From Aved-18 sp964606665 (GTDB lineage Bacteria; Cyanobacteriota; Vampirovibrionia; Obscuribacterales; Obscuribacteraceae): 64,000 bases of DNA. Positions 53,276 to 61,586 of this stretch are shown one piece after another (the first letter of the stretch is position 1; every line of letters begins with the position of its first letter). The DNA is taken from the NCBI GenBank assembly GCA_964606665.1, contig CAZSHS010000017.1, positions 6,344 through 70,343 on the forward strand, given 5' to 3'. The notes below the pieces were generated by a model that was not told the DNA's origin, did not search any database, and saw only the letters and a program-made list of their open reading frames with translations. The position numbers were made by a program, and so were the translations under genes.

Positions 53276-53577
53276 TACTCTGAAGATTCTCCTAGAATCT
53301 CAGCCATAATCTGGCGATATCGCTTCAAGTTTTCTTGATAAGTGGGTGGTTTGCGATCAACTGAATCAGGGTTCAAGGTTAATTCAGATTGCGTTGGCGC
53401 TAACTCTGAGAGCTTCGCTTCGCTCACCCACGAGCGAGCTACTAGAATTTCTTCAAATGTCATGCCGGTTGCTTCGTGGTCAGTGCGCACAAGAGATGCC
53501 TGCGCTTGAGAAATGACCTTGCCTTCAACTAGAAGCTCCAGAAGATCTTTGTTTTGGTCAGATATTTGTTCGCTCAA
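53275..53577 (-). CDS. Small protein resembling the N-terminal domain of PilB/GspE ATPases
   Basis: The protein has 100 residues from TTG 53577, whose TTGA overlaps the khpA stop. The open frame extends upstream but only as a shadow of khpA. Residues 8-50 (LLELLVEGKVISQAQASLV, then TFEEILVARSWVSEAKLSEL) look like the MshEN/GspE N-terminal domain, which in type II secretion and type IV pilus ATPases docks partners or binds c-di-GMP. The rest is a polar tail with YQENLKRYRQIMAEIL. No ATPase domain follows, so it is a stand-alone domain. Both stop and start are shared with its neighbours (TAATG with the zincin-like gene). Confidence 0.65.
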   Translation of the reverse strand: MSEQISDQNKDLLELLVEGKVISQAQASLVRTDHEATGMTFEEILVARSWVSEAKLSELAPTQSELTLNPDSVDRKPPTYQENLKRYRQIMAEILGESSE

Positions 53578-53906
53578 GAGACTATGATGTCGACTCGTTT
53601 GCCGTAACGACCAGAGGCTGCCTTGATTAGCGAGCGCAATGCGGTGATTGTTCTGCCATCTTTGCCGATTAGGCGACCAGTAACAATGGGGTCGCAAGTA
53701 ACTGCTAAGCGTGAACGACGCGGTCCAAAGCTTTTACGCTCAAATTGCAATGTATCAGGTTCGCGTGCCAAAACCTGGAGGATATATTCGGCTAAATCTT
53801 CGGGCGCGGTTGTTTCAACTAGCTTGCTTGGGAAGCGGCCTGAGCCTCTGCCCTTTTGATTAAAGTAGCCACCGTTTCGCTGGGCTGGGCGCCGTTTTTT
53901 ATCCAT
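53574..53906 (-). CDS. khpA: KH-domain RNA-binding protein, KhpA-like
   Basis: The conserved part is a single KH domain of about 75 residues (EDLAEYILQVLAREPDTL, then GRLIGKDGRTITALRSLIKAAS with the GxxG loop GKDG). KhpA proteins bind RNA, often with KhpB, and sit next to rpsP in many genomes, as here. The only ATG in frame is at 53906, which adds 34 basic residues and makes an 88-nt overlap with rpsP. No ATG, GTG or TTG lies between the rpsP stop and the start of the conserved domain. Either the overlap is real or a rare start codon is used. Confidence 0.85.
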   Translation of the reverse strand: MDKKRRPAQRNGGYFNQKGRGSGRFPSKLVETTAPEDLAEYILQVLAREPDTLQFERKSFGPRRSRLAVTCDPIVTGRLIGKDGRTITALRSLIKAASGRYGKRVDIIVS

Positions 53907-54070
53907 TTTTGTACTGCTTCTTTATCAAGTCTAAGTTCTTTAGAGCGAGGGTTGTAATAACCAATCTCTTCAATAGGTTTTCCATCGCGACGCACGCGCA
54001 TGTCCACGGCGACGATTCGATAATGAGGGGCTTTCTTAGCGCCAGTGCGCTTCAGCCTTAACTTAACCAC
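53819..54070 (-). CDS. rpsP: 30S ribosomal protein S16
   Basis: The protein has 83 residues, the normal length. The family N-terminus VKLRLKRTGAKKAPHYRIVA and YNPRSKELRLDKEAVQKWI are plain. It is part of the 30S subunit. The order ffh, rpsP, khpA matches the widely conserved ffh-rpsP-KH arrangement. It is 143 bp downstream of ffh. Confidence 0.97.
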   Translation of the reverse strand: MVKLRLKRTGAKKAPHYRIVAVDMRVRRDGKPIEEIGYYNPRSKELRLDKEAVQKWIKNGAQPSETVATLIKRAEAQAASQAS

Positions 54071-54213
54071 TGCAATTTCCTCTTGGTTTCTATATTTGGC
54101 AAGAATTGTATTTTAACAGATGAATATCGGAATACTACTGAATAAGCTGGGCTTTTAAGGGCTGCTTAACAGTTTGGCATTAGTGCTGTTTAAGCTTTTG
54201 TCTGGGTGGGCTT

Positions 54214-55737
54214 TTAGCGACGACGCTTCTTGAACTTCTTGCCTGCATTTCCTGCGCCTACACCGCCACCCATAGGAGGCATTGGTGGAAATCCAGGAGG
54301 CAATTGACCAGGTTTCATACCTGGTGGCATTTTTGGCATCTTTGGCATTCCGCCGCCACTGAGGAGGCTGCCTAGATCCGGCATTTGCATCCCGCCCATG
54401 CCGGGCAGACCTCCGCCCATTGCACCACCCATCATGGGGCGCATCATATTGAACATCTGGCGCATCATCTGGAATTGATTGAGCATTTGTCCAAGCTGAT
54501 TGTCTTTAAGTCCTGAACCCTTAGAGATTCTACGTCTGCGTTTGAAGTCAATGATGTCTGGGTTTTTACGCTCTTCTTTCGTCATTGAATTTATTGCGGT
54601 TTCGTAGAGCTTCATCATCACTTCGCCTTCATCGGCAAGCAATTTTTGTTTGGATGAATCCAAGCCGAACATGTTTCCCATACCCATCATCTTCATGATG
54701 TCGCCCATAGGACCCATCTTTTTCATCATTTTTTGCATCTGCATAAATGTTTCAAGTGAAAAATCGCCTTGCATCATCTCTTTAGCCAGGCGCTCGGCAT
54801 CTTTTTCGTCGATATTTTTCTGGGCTTTTTCCATAAGCGACAACACGTCGCCCATGTCTAGAATGCGGCTTGCCATGCGGTCTGGATAGAATGCTTCGAG
54901 GTCTTCCATCTTCTCGCCAGTAGAAATCAATTTAATGGGTTTGCCCACGGCTTCTCGTACCGAAAGGGCCGCACCGCCTCTAGCATCTCCGTCTGACTTG
55001 GCTAATAGAACACCGGTAATGTCGAGCTGGGTATTGAAAGTCTCAGCAACGTTTACTGCTTCTTGACCGGTCATCGCGTCTACAACCAAGATTTTTTCTG
55101 CTGGCTCAAGTGCTCTATCTAAAAGTAAAAGCTCTGCCATGAGCTCGGTGTCTACTTGTAAGCGACCGGCTGTGTCGAGTAATACCGGGCTCAGGTTTTC
55201 TTCTTTCGCTTTTTTGATTGCTTTCTCGGCAATATCTTGCACGTCTTTGCTATCGGGGATGGTGAAAACAGGGACGCCGACCTGTTGTCCCAGTGTCTCA
55301 AGCTGTTTAATGGCGGCTGGGCGTTGCACGTCGCATGCCACCATAAGTGGTTTCATCCCTTCGCTTTTCAATTTGTTTGCAAGTTTAGCTGTGGCAGTAG
55401 TTTTGCCAGCGCCTTGCAGCCCGAGAAGCATTATGATGCCGGGTGTTCCTTCTGTTTTAAGAGGCACATTTTCGCCGCCAAATATAATGACAAGTTCGTC
55501 GTATACTATTTTGATAAATTGTTGGGTGGGTGTAACAGACTCAAGTACTTCCGCTCCCAGTGCCTTTTGTCTCACACGACTAATAAACAGCTTAACCACT
55601 TTCAAGCTTACGTCAGCTTCAAGTAGAGACTTGCGCACTTCGCGAATTGCATCTTCAATATTCTCGGCACTTAGCTTTGAGTCGCCTGTGAGGTTCTTGA
55701 AAGTAGAGTGTAATTTGTCTGTCAGCGTGTCGAACAT
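54214..55737 (-). CDS. ffh: Signal recognition particle protein Ffh
   Basis: This SRP54 GTPase binds signal sequences and SRP RNA for co-translational targeting. It has 507 residues, longer than the usual 440-460 because of the tail. The N domain is followed by the G domain: GLQGAGKTTATAKLA, DTAGRLQ and AKSDGDARGGAAL. The M domain is Met-rich (FMQMQKMMKKMGPMGDIMKMMG) and carries the RNA-binding RRRRISKGSG. The last 70 residues are a Gly/Met/Pro low-complexity tail ending in KKFKKRRR. The SRP RNA gene was not found in this window. Confidence 0.97.
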   Translation of the reverse strand: MFDTLTDKLHSTFKNLTGDSKLSAENIEDAIREVRKSLLEADVSLKVVKLFISRVRQKALGAEVLESVTPTQQFIKIVYDELVIIFGGENVPLKTEGTPGIIMLLGLQGAGKTTATAKLANKLKSEGMKPLMVACDVQRPAAIKQLETLGQQVGVPVFTIPDSKDVQDIAEKAIKKAKEENLSPVLLDTAGRLQVDTELMAELLLLDRALEPAEKILVVDAMTGQEAVNVAETFNTQLDITGVLLAKSDGDARGGAALSVREAVGKPIKLISTGEKMEDLEAFYPDRMASRILDMGDVLSLMEKAQKNIDEKDAERLAKEMMQGDFSLETFMQMQKMMKKMGPMGDIMKMMGMGNMFGLDSSKQKLLADEGEVMMKLYETAINSMTKEERKNPDIIDFKRRRRISKGSGLKDNQLGQMLNQFQMMRQMFNMMRPMMGGAMGGGLPGMGGMQMPDLGSLLSGGGMPKMPKMPPGMKPGQLPPGFPPMPPMGGGVGAGNAGKKFKKRRR

Positions 55738-55761
55738 TGCTGGTGCCTCTTTTGCTTGTGG

Positions 55762-57075
55762 TTATACAACTGGAATGTGTTCTTTTACAACTTCAATGCG
55801 GTCGGCAATTTCTTCGGGATAAACCAACCAGAAAGATTCGTAATTGCCGTTGACCAGCGCCTCTACAGCAGGTGAAATTTTAGATAATTCAACTGTGTTG
55901 TGACCTTCTACTTTGACCACTATATTGGTCTGAGGATGATCGTCGTCAGGTCTGTAATAGTCGTAAGGACGAAATCCGGTCGATTCGATTCCGATGTAAT
56001 ATTCGGGATCCATTGCCATATCTTTGATTAGGCGCGCAGCTTCGCGTTCGATTGTTTTTATGCGTTCTGTATCTTTGGTATTGATTCGGATTGCTTTGAA
56101 AAGTCGGCGGTGCAAGAAGCGCTTGGATAAATCGGACAGGATTGGATCGCTATCTTCGGTCCAACGCTTAATGTGATAATTCATTTGATAATCATCTAAC
56201 TTTAAATAGTCTGCTTCGGTCAAAGGCAGCCCTTTGAGCCATTTTTCAGTGGGCTCGTCAACGAAACAAATTGGCTTTTCTCTATTTTCCATAACGTGTC
56301 TTACGCGTTTTACGAGTTTGCTCAAAAGACAACGTGTAGCTAAATTTTTGCGATGATAATAGATTTGAGCATACATAGAATAACGGGCGAAGAGATAGTC
56401 TTCAACAGCGATCTGCCCTTTCTCGCCTACTACGATAATGCGGTCATTCTCTTCGTCGATTTCCATTGAGCGAATGATTCGCTGCAATGCAAATAAACCA
56501 TATTTGGTACCAGTGGTATAACTATCGCGCAATAAATAATCGAAGCGGTCGCAATCTAGCTGGCTTGATACCATGTGCGAAATGTATTTGGGCTTGTACT
56601 CTTTCTTCAGAACTTTCACAATATCCTGAGCGAGGTTGGGATATTCAGTAAATGATTTGAGTACCTTATTTACTTGCGTATTGCCGCTAATAATGCGACA
56701 CGACCACTCTTCGTGATCGTAATTCAAAATCTTTTCAGTGACGTGCGAAAAAGGACCGTGTCCAATATCGTGCAATAGCGCTGATGCAAGAATAAGTGGA
56801 TACTTGTCTTTGAGGCTTTCGTTTTCTTCGAACTGAATCAAATGGTGATAGAGCTGGGAGGCAATGTGCATAACCCCAATTGAGTGCGCAAAACGCGAGC
56901 ACTCAGCCCCGTGAAAAGTAAAATGCGATAATCCCAGTTGCTGCACGCGACGCAGGCGCTGAAATTCTTCGGTGTCGATGAGGTCCATAATCAGACGCTC
57001 GGCTGGCACCTTTCGGTTCAGAGTTATATCCTGGTGTATTGGGTCCAGGTAAGTGCGTTTTTCGATGCGCCTCAT
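55762..57075 (-). CDS. HD-domain phosphohydrolase (YwfO-like)
   Basis: The protein has 437 residues. HD motif: H in RFAHSIGVMHIA, then LLHDIGHGPFSHVTE for the HD pair and the following His, and a distal Asp in QLDCDRFDYLLRD. The whole N-terminal half matches dNTP triphosphohydrolase-like HD proteins such as YwfO/SAMHD1 relatives. Members cleave dNTPs or bind them; substrate is not visible. The C-terminal 150 residues form a second helical/beta domain. It lies 24 bp upstream of ffh and its 5' end faces the divergent membrane protein at 57138. Confidence 0.88.
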   Translation of the reverse strand: MRRIEKRTYLDPIHQDITLNRKVPAERLIMDLIDTEEFQRLRRVQQLGLSHFTFHGAECSRFAHSIGVMHIASQLYHHLIQFEENESLKDKYPLILASALLHDIGHGPFSHVTEKILNYDHEEWSCRIISGNTQVNKVLKSFTEYPNLAQDIVKVLKKEYKPKYISHMVSSQLDCDRFDYLLRDSYTTGTKYGLFALQRIIRSMEIDEENDRIIVVGEKGQIAVEDYLFARYSMYAQIYYHRKNLATRCLLSKLVKRVRHVMENREKPICFVDEPTEKWLKGLPLTEADYLKLDDYQMNYHIKRWTEDSDPILSDLSKRFLHRRLFKAIRINTKDTERIKTIEREAARLIKDMAMDPEYYIGIESTGFRPYDYYRPDDDHPQTNIVVKVEGHNTVELSKISPAVEALVNGNYESFWLVYPEEIADRIEVVKEHIPVV

Positions 57076-57137
57076 TATACGTTTGCGTAGCGATATGGCA
57101 AGAGGGAATATGAAAGAGAGTACTTATTATACAGACT

Positions 57138-58088
57138 ATGACGCCAACTGACCTGAATGTAGAGCAGTTTATGCCCCAAAAACCCGCTACCCTGGGCGAT
57201 TTGGTCGGCGTTGCTTTTCGTATCTTTCGCTCCAACTGGCGCCATTTTGTGGGTAAGCTGTTTTGGCCTTCGCTCTTTGCTAGTATCTCAATTACCGGTA
57301 TGGAGTGGACCTGGCTCTTTTTCATCAAGGGCGGCGGCAATATGCAGGGCTTTGCCCTCCATCTAAGCATTCTTTTCGGCTTCGCCATTCTTTTTATTTT
57401 GAGTCAGTGGGAACTGGCTTTGCGCTGCGTGGCCTTGCTTCGCGACACTTTTTTAGTCGATTCCAAGTTTGAGATTGCCTACAAATTCGCCCGCAAGCAC
57501 CAATGGCGCATTATGATCGTCTACACGGTAGGCTTTGTTTTGCCTACCATTATTTTTGTGGCGACAACATTAGGAGCCGTCTTACTTCTAGCGTTTGGTA
57601 AAAATATCTTGCGAATAATCGCTGTTACAGGCTTCTTTTCAATAATCATTGCAGGTACGGTCATCGGCGCTATGTCGCTTGTTTTGACGGCGGTTTGGTT
57701 TGTTCTGGTATCTCTTGAAGACGTTGGTATTGTCAAGATTTTGGAGCGCGGATACGAACTGGTCAGTCCGTACTGGTGGCGTAGTGGTTCGTTTATTTGT
57801 CTTTTGTGCATGTCGGCCTTTGCTGTCTGCCTATCCTTTTATTTGCCGCTTATCGGAATGGAGATGTTCGAGAGTTTCTCTCATGGCGGGCAAACGCGCG
57901 GCGACATGCCGCTGCATCTGGCTGCCATTGAGACAGCCGTCGGCACAATTTTGAGTATTCTGTCCACAGGGATTATTCTTGTGGGCTCAGCCCTCTATTA
58001 TCGAGACTTGCAATTCAGGCGCGAAGGGCAAGATATATCAAAACATTGCAGTGACTTACTCGTTGCTACTCAGGTCCCCGAGGTCTAG
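57138..58088 (+). CDS. Polytopic membrane protein, function unknown
   Basis: The protein has 316 residues with about six transmembrane helices (near 38-52, 68-90, 128-152, 160-188, 218-240, 270-292). The N-terminal cytoplasmic motif TLGDLVGVAFRIFRSNWRHFVG resembles the start of DUF975 or glycerophosphoryl diester phosphodiesterase membrane-domain proteins. No catalytic residues are seen. It is convergent with the HTH coiled-coil gene, their stops overlapping by 4 nt. Confidence 0.7.
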   Translation: MTPTDLNVEQFMPQKPATLGDLVGVAFRIFRSNWRHFVGKLFWPSLFASISITGMEWTWLFFIKGGGNMQGFALHLSILFGFAILFILSQWELALRCVALLRDTFLVDSKFEIAYKFARKHQWRIMIVYTVGFVLPTIIFVATTLGAVLLLAFGKNILRIIAVTGFFSIIIAGTVIGAMSLVLTAVWFVLVSLEDVGIVKILERGYELVSPYWWRSGSFICLLCMSAFAVCLSFYLPLIGMEMFESFSHGGQTRGDMPLHLAAIETAVGTILSILSTGIILVGSALYYRDLQFRREGQDISKHCSDLLVATQVPEV

Positions 58089-59308
58089 AGACCCAGAAGT
58101 ACCTTCCACCAGGGCTTTTTTACGGGAGCTTTCTCCAGTTCTTGGGTTTTTGATTGCACTTCAATTTGAACGTGCTTTTGCTCTTCGACTTGCAGGCTCA
58201 TGGTGGCAATCATGCTTTCAAGTTCATCGATTTTTGATTTCATCGAAGAAAGACTCTGATTCTGGTCCTGACGTTTGGTGGCATCGAGTTTGAGTCTATC
58301 CAAAACGAGCGACTGTTCGGCTTCTTGAACGCGTTTTATTTTTTGAATCTGTCGATCCATCTCAGGCAGTACGCTTTCATCGAGCAACGAAATTTTTTCT
58401 TCGTCTACATCGATTGCCCCTTGGACTTTCTCGACTTCTTCGTACACATAGGTATATTCGGCTTGAACACTAATATTTTGAGCTGCTTGTGCGTAAGCTT
58501 CTTTGAGGTAAGAAACTTGTTTGCGCAATGCTTGAATTTCAAACTCTTTAAGATAAAGCGCGTCTGCTTGCTTTTTCAGGTCAGGCAAAAGCAATAATTG
58601 ACTTTTGGCATGAGCTAGTTCGAGCTGCAAGAACTGATTGATTTGGCGTTGTTCATCCAGGCGGCGTTTGTATTCTTGAGAGATTGTCCTCAAGACGCTT
58701 TCCACTTCGGCAGTAGACTCTTGTGTTGCTTGTGTACGAGAAAAGTTCGAAACCAGACCATTTGGTGCTTCGTAAGGACGCGAAGCGAAGAGGTCGTTTT
58801 CGGCATCATCTAGCGTTCTGGTAGGCTCGAAGTCATAAACATTATCTGGACCTAAATCCCAAATGAAGGCTGGTGGCGCATCAGGCACCGAACTTGGTGC
58901 TATAGGTGGTTCGAAGTCGAGTAATTCGCTTGCGTCGAATTGTCTTGCTTCGATTTTAATTTCTTTGGAGACTTCAGGCGTAGTTTCAACTTTAGGCTTG
59001 GGTTTAGGTGCGACATGGCGCTTTCTTTGAGGTTGAAGCTTGACTGGCTCCAGATTGTCGACACCGAAATACATGCTTTCGCTATTGTCGAAAATAGTCT
59101 GGAGTTTTTGATTTGTAGTCATTTTACCGGCATTTTCTGCCAGGAATTTTTCTACTTCTTTGCGAGTTACGAAGAATTTCTCCTTGGTGCCTTCAATGCG
59201 TTTTTCGACTTTTATTTCGCCATTCTTGATTTTTTCGCGCAACGTTTTTTTGTCCAGACCCATTTCGAGGGCGGCTTCTTTTATTGAAAACATCTGGCGG
59301 TTATTCAT
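58085..59308 (-). CDS. MerR-type helix-turn-helix protein with long coiled coil (RacA-like layout)
   Basis: The protein has 407 residues from the ATG at 59308 (AGGA about 10 nt upstream); a TTG at 59380 is less likely. Residues 6-58 form an excisionase/MerR-like HTH (FSIKEAALEMGLDKKTLREKIKNGEI). A Pro-rich linker (70-180) follows, then a coiled coil (about 190-395). The chain ends in a short basic-hydrophobic tail, KKPWWKVLLGL, which may insert in the membrane. B. subtilis RacA, which ties the chromosome to the pole, has the same order of parts, but I see no sequence evidence for homology. Role is inference. Confidence 0.75.
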   Translation of the reverse strand: MNNRQMFSIKEAALEMGLDKKTLREKIKNGEIKVEKRIEGTKEKFFVTRKEVEKFLAENAGKMTTNQKLQTIFDNSESMYFGVDNLEPVKLQPQRKRHVAPKPKPKVETTPEVSKEIKIEARQFDASELLDFEPPIAPSSVPDAPPAFIWDLGPDNVYDFEPTRTLDDAENDLFASRPYEAPNGLVSNFSRTQATQESTAEVESVLRTISQEYKRRLDEQRQINQFLQLELAHAKSQLLLLPDLKKQADALYLKEFEIQALRKQVSYLKEAYAQAAQNISVQAEYTYVYEEVEKVQGAIDVDEEKISLLDESVLPEMDRQIQKIKRVQEAEQSLVLDRLKLDATKRQDQNQSLSSMKSKIDELESMIATMSLQVEEQKHVQIEVQSKTQELEKAPVKKPWWKVLLGL

Positions 59309-59450
59309 TGAATATAGATCCTGTATTCTTTGGATATCGGCTCTGGGAGCGCCTTTCAAAGAATTATAGTATGAAATCAAGAATAAAGGCTAATTGATTT
59401 AATGACACTGGGGCTAGAACTTACATTTTGATGGCAGGGAAAAATGTAAA

Positions 59451-59501
59451 TATGCTACTGGCAGCATAAAAAACGCATTAAAATATGCCACCGGCAGCAT
59501 A
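59451..59501 (-). repeat. Two near-identical 18-bp inverted-repeat elements, 33 bp apart
   Basis: Copy 1 is TATGCTACTGGCAGCATA at 59451-59468 and copy 2 is TATGCCACCGGCAGCATA at 59484-59501; 16 of 18 positions match. Each can fold as a hairpin. Read leftward each is followed by T-rich sequence (TTTTAATGCGTTTTTT and TTTACATTTTT), so they may be tandem terminators of the SGNH gene ending at 59526. The 33-bp spacing is about three helical turns and they lie upstream of the HTH gene, so operator sites are the rival reading. Confidence 0.55.
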
Positions 59502-59525
59502 TTTCAGTAAACCTTACCAATTTAT

Positions 59526-60761
59526 CTAGTTCAATCGCAAAAACTGCGCTAATTTCTGCACAAACTTCATAGCGCCACGGGCATTCATATGAACTCCGTC
59601 ATTAAAATCTGATTTTACGAATTCAGAATGGTTATTAAAGTCAATGAATTGCGCACCGTTAGCGGTGGCTAGTTCTTTCATCTTGGTTAGATAGATTTGA
59701 TAAAGCGCAGGAGGCAAAATCTTTTGATTTGTCTCTGTAATCGGCATATTTACTAGCTTAAGTTTGATGCCACGTTCTTTGCAGAGCTCGCCGATTTTCT
59801 GAACGAAATATACCTGATTAGCAAACGCCTTCATGTCAGGTCGACGATAACGCATGACATATTCCATTGTGTTATCGACATAGACTGGAGGCTTGGTCAG
59901 ATTTTCCGGTTCAAGAATAAAAGCGTTTGGAATGCGCTCTACCATTTTGTAAGATGGAATGAGCTTTTGGCGATCCCAGAATCTTGTACCAACAAGATAT
60001 TGCGAATCGTCGAGCTTGCCAAACATGGTATCAATAGCAGTATCGCTCCATTTTGACATTTTCATTTGAATATCGATTGCGTTATCGCTCAAAAAGAGAG
60101 ATTTCTCAATCCAGAAGTTCATCTTTTCCCAGATTGAGACGTTGTATTTGTCGCTCAATTCTTGTTGCATTGGCACAACACGATGCAAGAGTTGATAGGC
60201 TTCAGAATCTGTTGGACTTTTGAAATCATGATCGATGAAATCGCGCGGAGCAAGTCCGTAAACAAGTGTCGCACCGGGTTTGAGTTTATCTATTGTGGCT
60301 TTAAGTATAAGCAGCGCGTCGGATGGCATTTCGCCAGCAACAGCCAGGTTGACAGAGTTTGTGCCTTTGTTTAGCTGTTTGTCTAAGTAAGTTGCCTTGT
60401 GGTAAGTAGTGAGGTCAATCTGTTTGTTGTCGCCGGTTGCATCAGCGTTTGTAATGGCGGCGACCATCAATGATGAGCCGAGTAGAGCAATGTCTGCTTT
60501 GGTCGATGCAGTCGTGCGCATGTCGTCGACCAGATACCAGACGCTACCTTTGCAGGGGTGGTCGAATTTATTGAAGACTTGATTTTTGGTATCTGTGAAT
60601 TGTGGTATCACATTTAGGGCAAGAAAAATGGTCGCTGCAATACAGAAGCTTTTGCCAAACTTCTTTGCTGTTTCGGGTTTCTTGTTTCCGCTCGCATAGT
60701 CTTGAATTTGCGAAGCGGGCGACAGAGTCGTAGTGGCTCCGTTTGTCATAAAGAGGATCAT
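59526..60761 (-). CDS. Membrane-anchored SGNH-fold protein
   Basis: The protein has 411 residues. One transmembrane helix (about 38-54, SFCIAATIFLALNVIP) follows a polar N-terminus. SGNH hallmarks: the GDS position reads GSS (95-97, IALLGSSLMV) with the Ser kept, and the C-terminal DxxH is D388/H391 (FNDGVHMNARGAMKF). It shares this layout with the SGNH protein at 25504-26718. Such proteins often O-acylate polysaccharide with an MBOAT partner, but no MBOAT gene is near here; the two at 21-28 kb might serve it. It is monocistronic. Confidence 0.7.
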   Translation of the reverse strand: MILFMTNGATTTLSPASQIQDYASGNKKPETAKKFGKSFCIAATIFLALNVIPQFTDTKNQVFNKFDHPCKGSVWYLVDDMRTTASTKADIALLGSSLMVAAITNADATGDNKQIDLTTYHKATYLDKQLNKGTNSVNLAVAGEMPSDALLILKATIDKLKPGATLVYGLAPRDFIDHDFKSPTDSEAYQLLHRVVPMQQELSDKYNVSIWEKMNFWIEKSLFLSDNAIDIQMKMSKWSDTAIDTMFGKLDDSQYLVGTRFWDRQKLIPSYKMVERIPNAFILEPENLTKPPVYVDNTMEYVMRYRRPDMKAFANQVYFVQKIGELCKERGIKLKLVNMPITETNQKILPPALYQIYLTKMKELATANGAQFIDFNNHSEFVKSDFNDGVHMNARGAMKFVQKLAQFLRLN

Positions 60762-60892
60762 AGTTAAAGGTTTTCAAGAATGTCTAGGTGCAAAATTTCA
60801 AGTTAGTGGGTTTTAAGCTTTTGGGACCCTCCTAATTTTCCTTTTCGGCTGGTTTGTTGGATTGTGAGCTTTTGGAAAGGACGTTGAAAGTT

Positions 60893-61576
60893 ATGATTAT
60901 TAGCCCGGTGCATCTGTTCGACCCCACCCCCTTGGGCGAACTCGTGCTCACCCGCGACATCTCTGGCGATTTAGAGACCTTTATTAAGGACGCTATCCCT
61001 CTAGATCCAGAATCAATGTCCTATCCAGAGTTTTTTGCCGAATTCGTGCGCCCCCATGCACTTCGTTACGGGGCGCACAAAATTCTAGTTTTGCCCCATG
61101 GAACTCACTTGAAAGGAGATCTGAAGCTAGACTTTGACGCGCCCTGGGTGGTAGCCAATCGCCTCTCTGGGCTCGTCTGTCTAGGTGATTTAACGGTAGA
61201 GGGCGATATCTTCAATGAAACGCTTTCTTTTGGTCCGCTGCTTTTCGTTAAGGGCAATTTGAAGGTGAACAATCTAGTCAAAGCTGGGGCACCAGTTTTG
61301 GTGCTCGGAAATGTCGAAGCCGACCTAATTGTGCTTGGGCACTACAATGACGGTGTGTTGCGCGTTGGAGGTGACCTGAGTGCTGATGCTTACATGCTCA
61401 TGGATCACGATGGTTATGTGCGCGGAAAAGTCCATGCCAAAGTTTTTACAGACGAGGATGTCATCTGGCGCGAAGTTTTAATGGACAATGTTTTTGAAAA
61501 TGAACGCGAAGATGAGCCAAAAGTTGATTTAATATGGAATTGTGCGCGCACTAGAAGCAAATTCCTGACAGGCTAA
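60893..61576 (+). CDS. Bactofilin-like beta-solenoid protein
   Basis: The protein has 227 residues from the ATG at 60893; a TTG at 60854 would add 13 residues. The middle and C-terminal part is a run of short strands broken by Gly/Asn turns: HLKGDLKLDFD, LVCLGDLTVEGDIFN, LLFVKGNLKVNNLV, VLVLGNVEADLIV, VLRVGGDLSADAYM and YVRGKVHAKVF. Such repeats build a right-handed beta helix as in polymer-forming bactofilins. A proline-rich bactofilin core motif is not clear, so homology is uncertain. The signal-less start suggests the cytoplasm. The next gene follows 10 bp later. Confidence 0.6.
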   Translation: MIISPVHLFDPTPLGELVLTRDISGDLETFIKDAIPLDPESMSYPEFFAEFVRPHALRYGAHKILVLPHGTHLKGDLKLDFDAPWVVANRLSGLVCLGDLTVEGDIFNETLSFGPLLFVKGNLKVNNLVKAGAPVLVLGNVEADLIVLGHYNDGVLRVGGDLSADAYMLMDHDGYVRGKVHAKVFTDEDVIWREVLMDNVFENEREDEPKVDLIWNCARTRSKFLTG

Positions 61577-61586
61577 CAGAAACGAA

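Noticed and set aside
53578..53697. Upstream 40 residues of the PilB N-domain-like frame
   Set aside because: They are the shadow of khpA in another frame; the coupled TTG start at 53577 explains the gene better.
55139..55822. Long rightward open frame (227 codons) opposite ffh
   Set aside because: Antisense shadow of ffh; Ser/Ala-rich composition from codon complementarity and no ribosome binding site.
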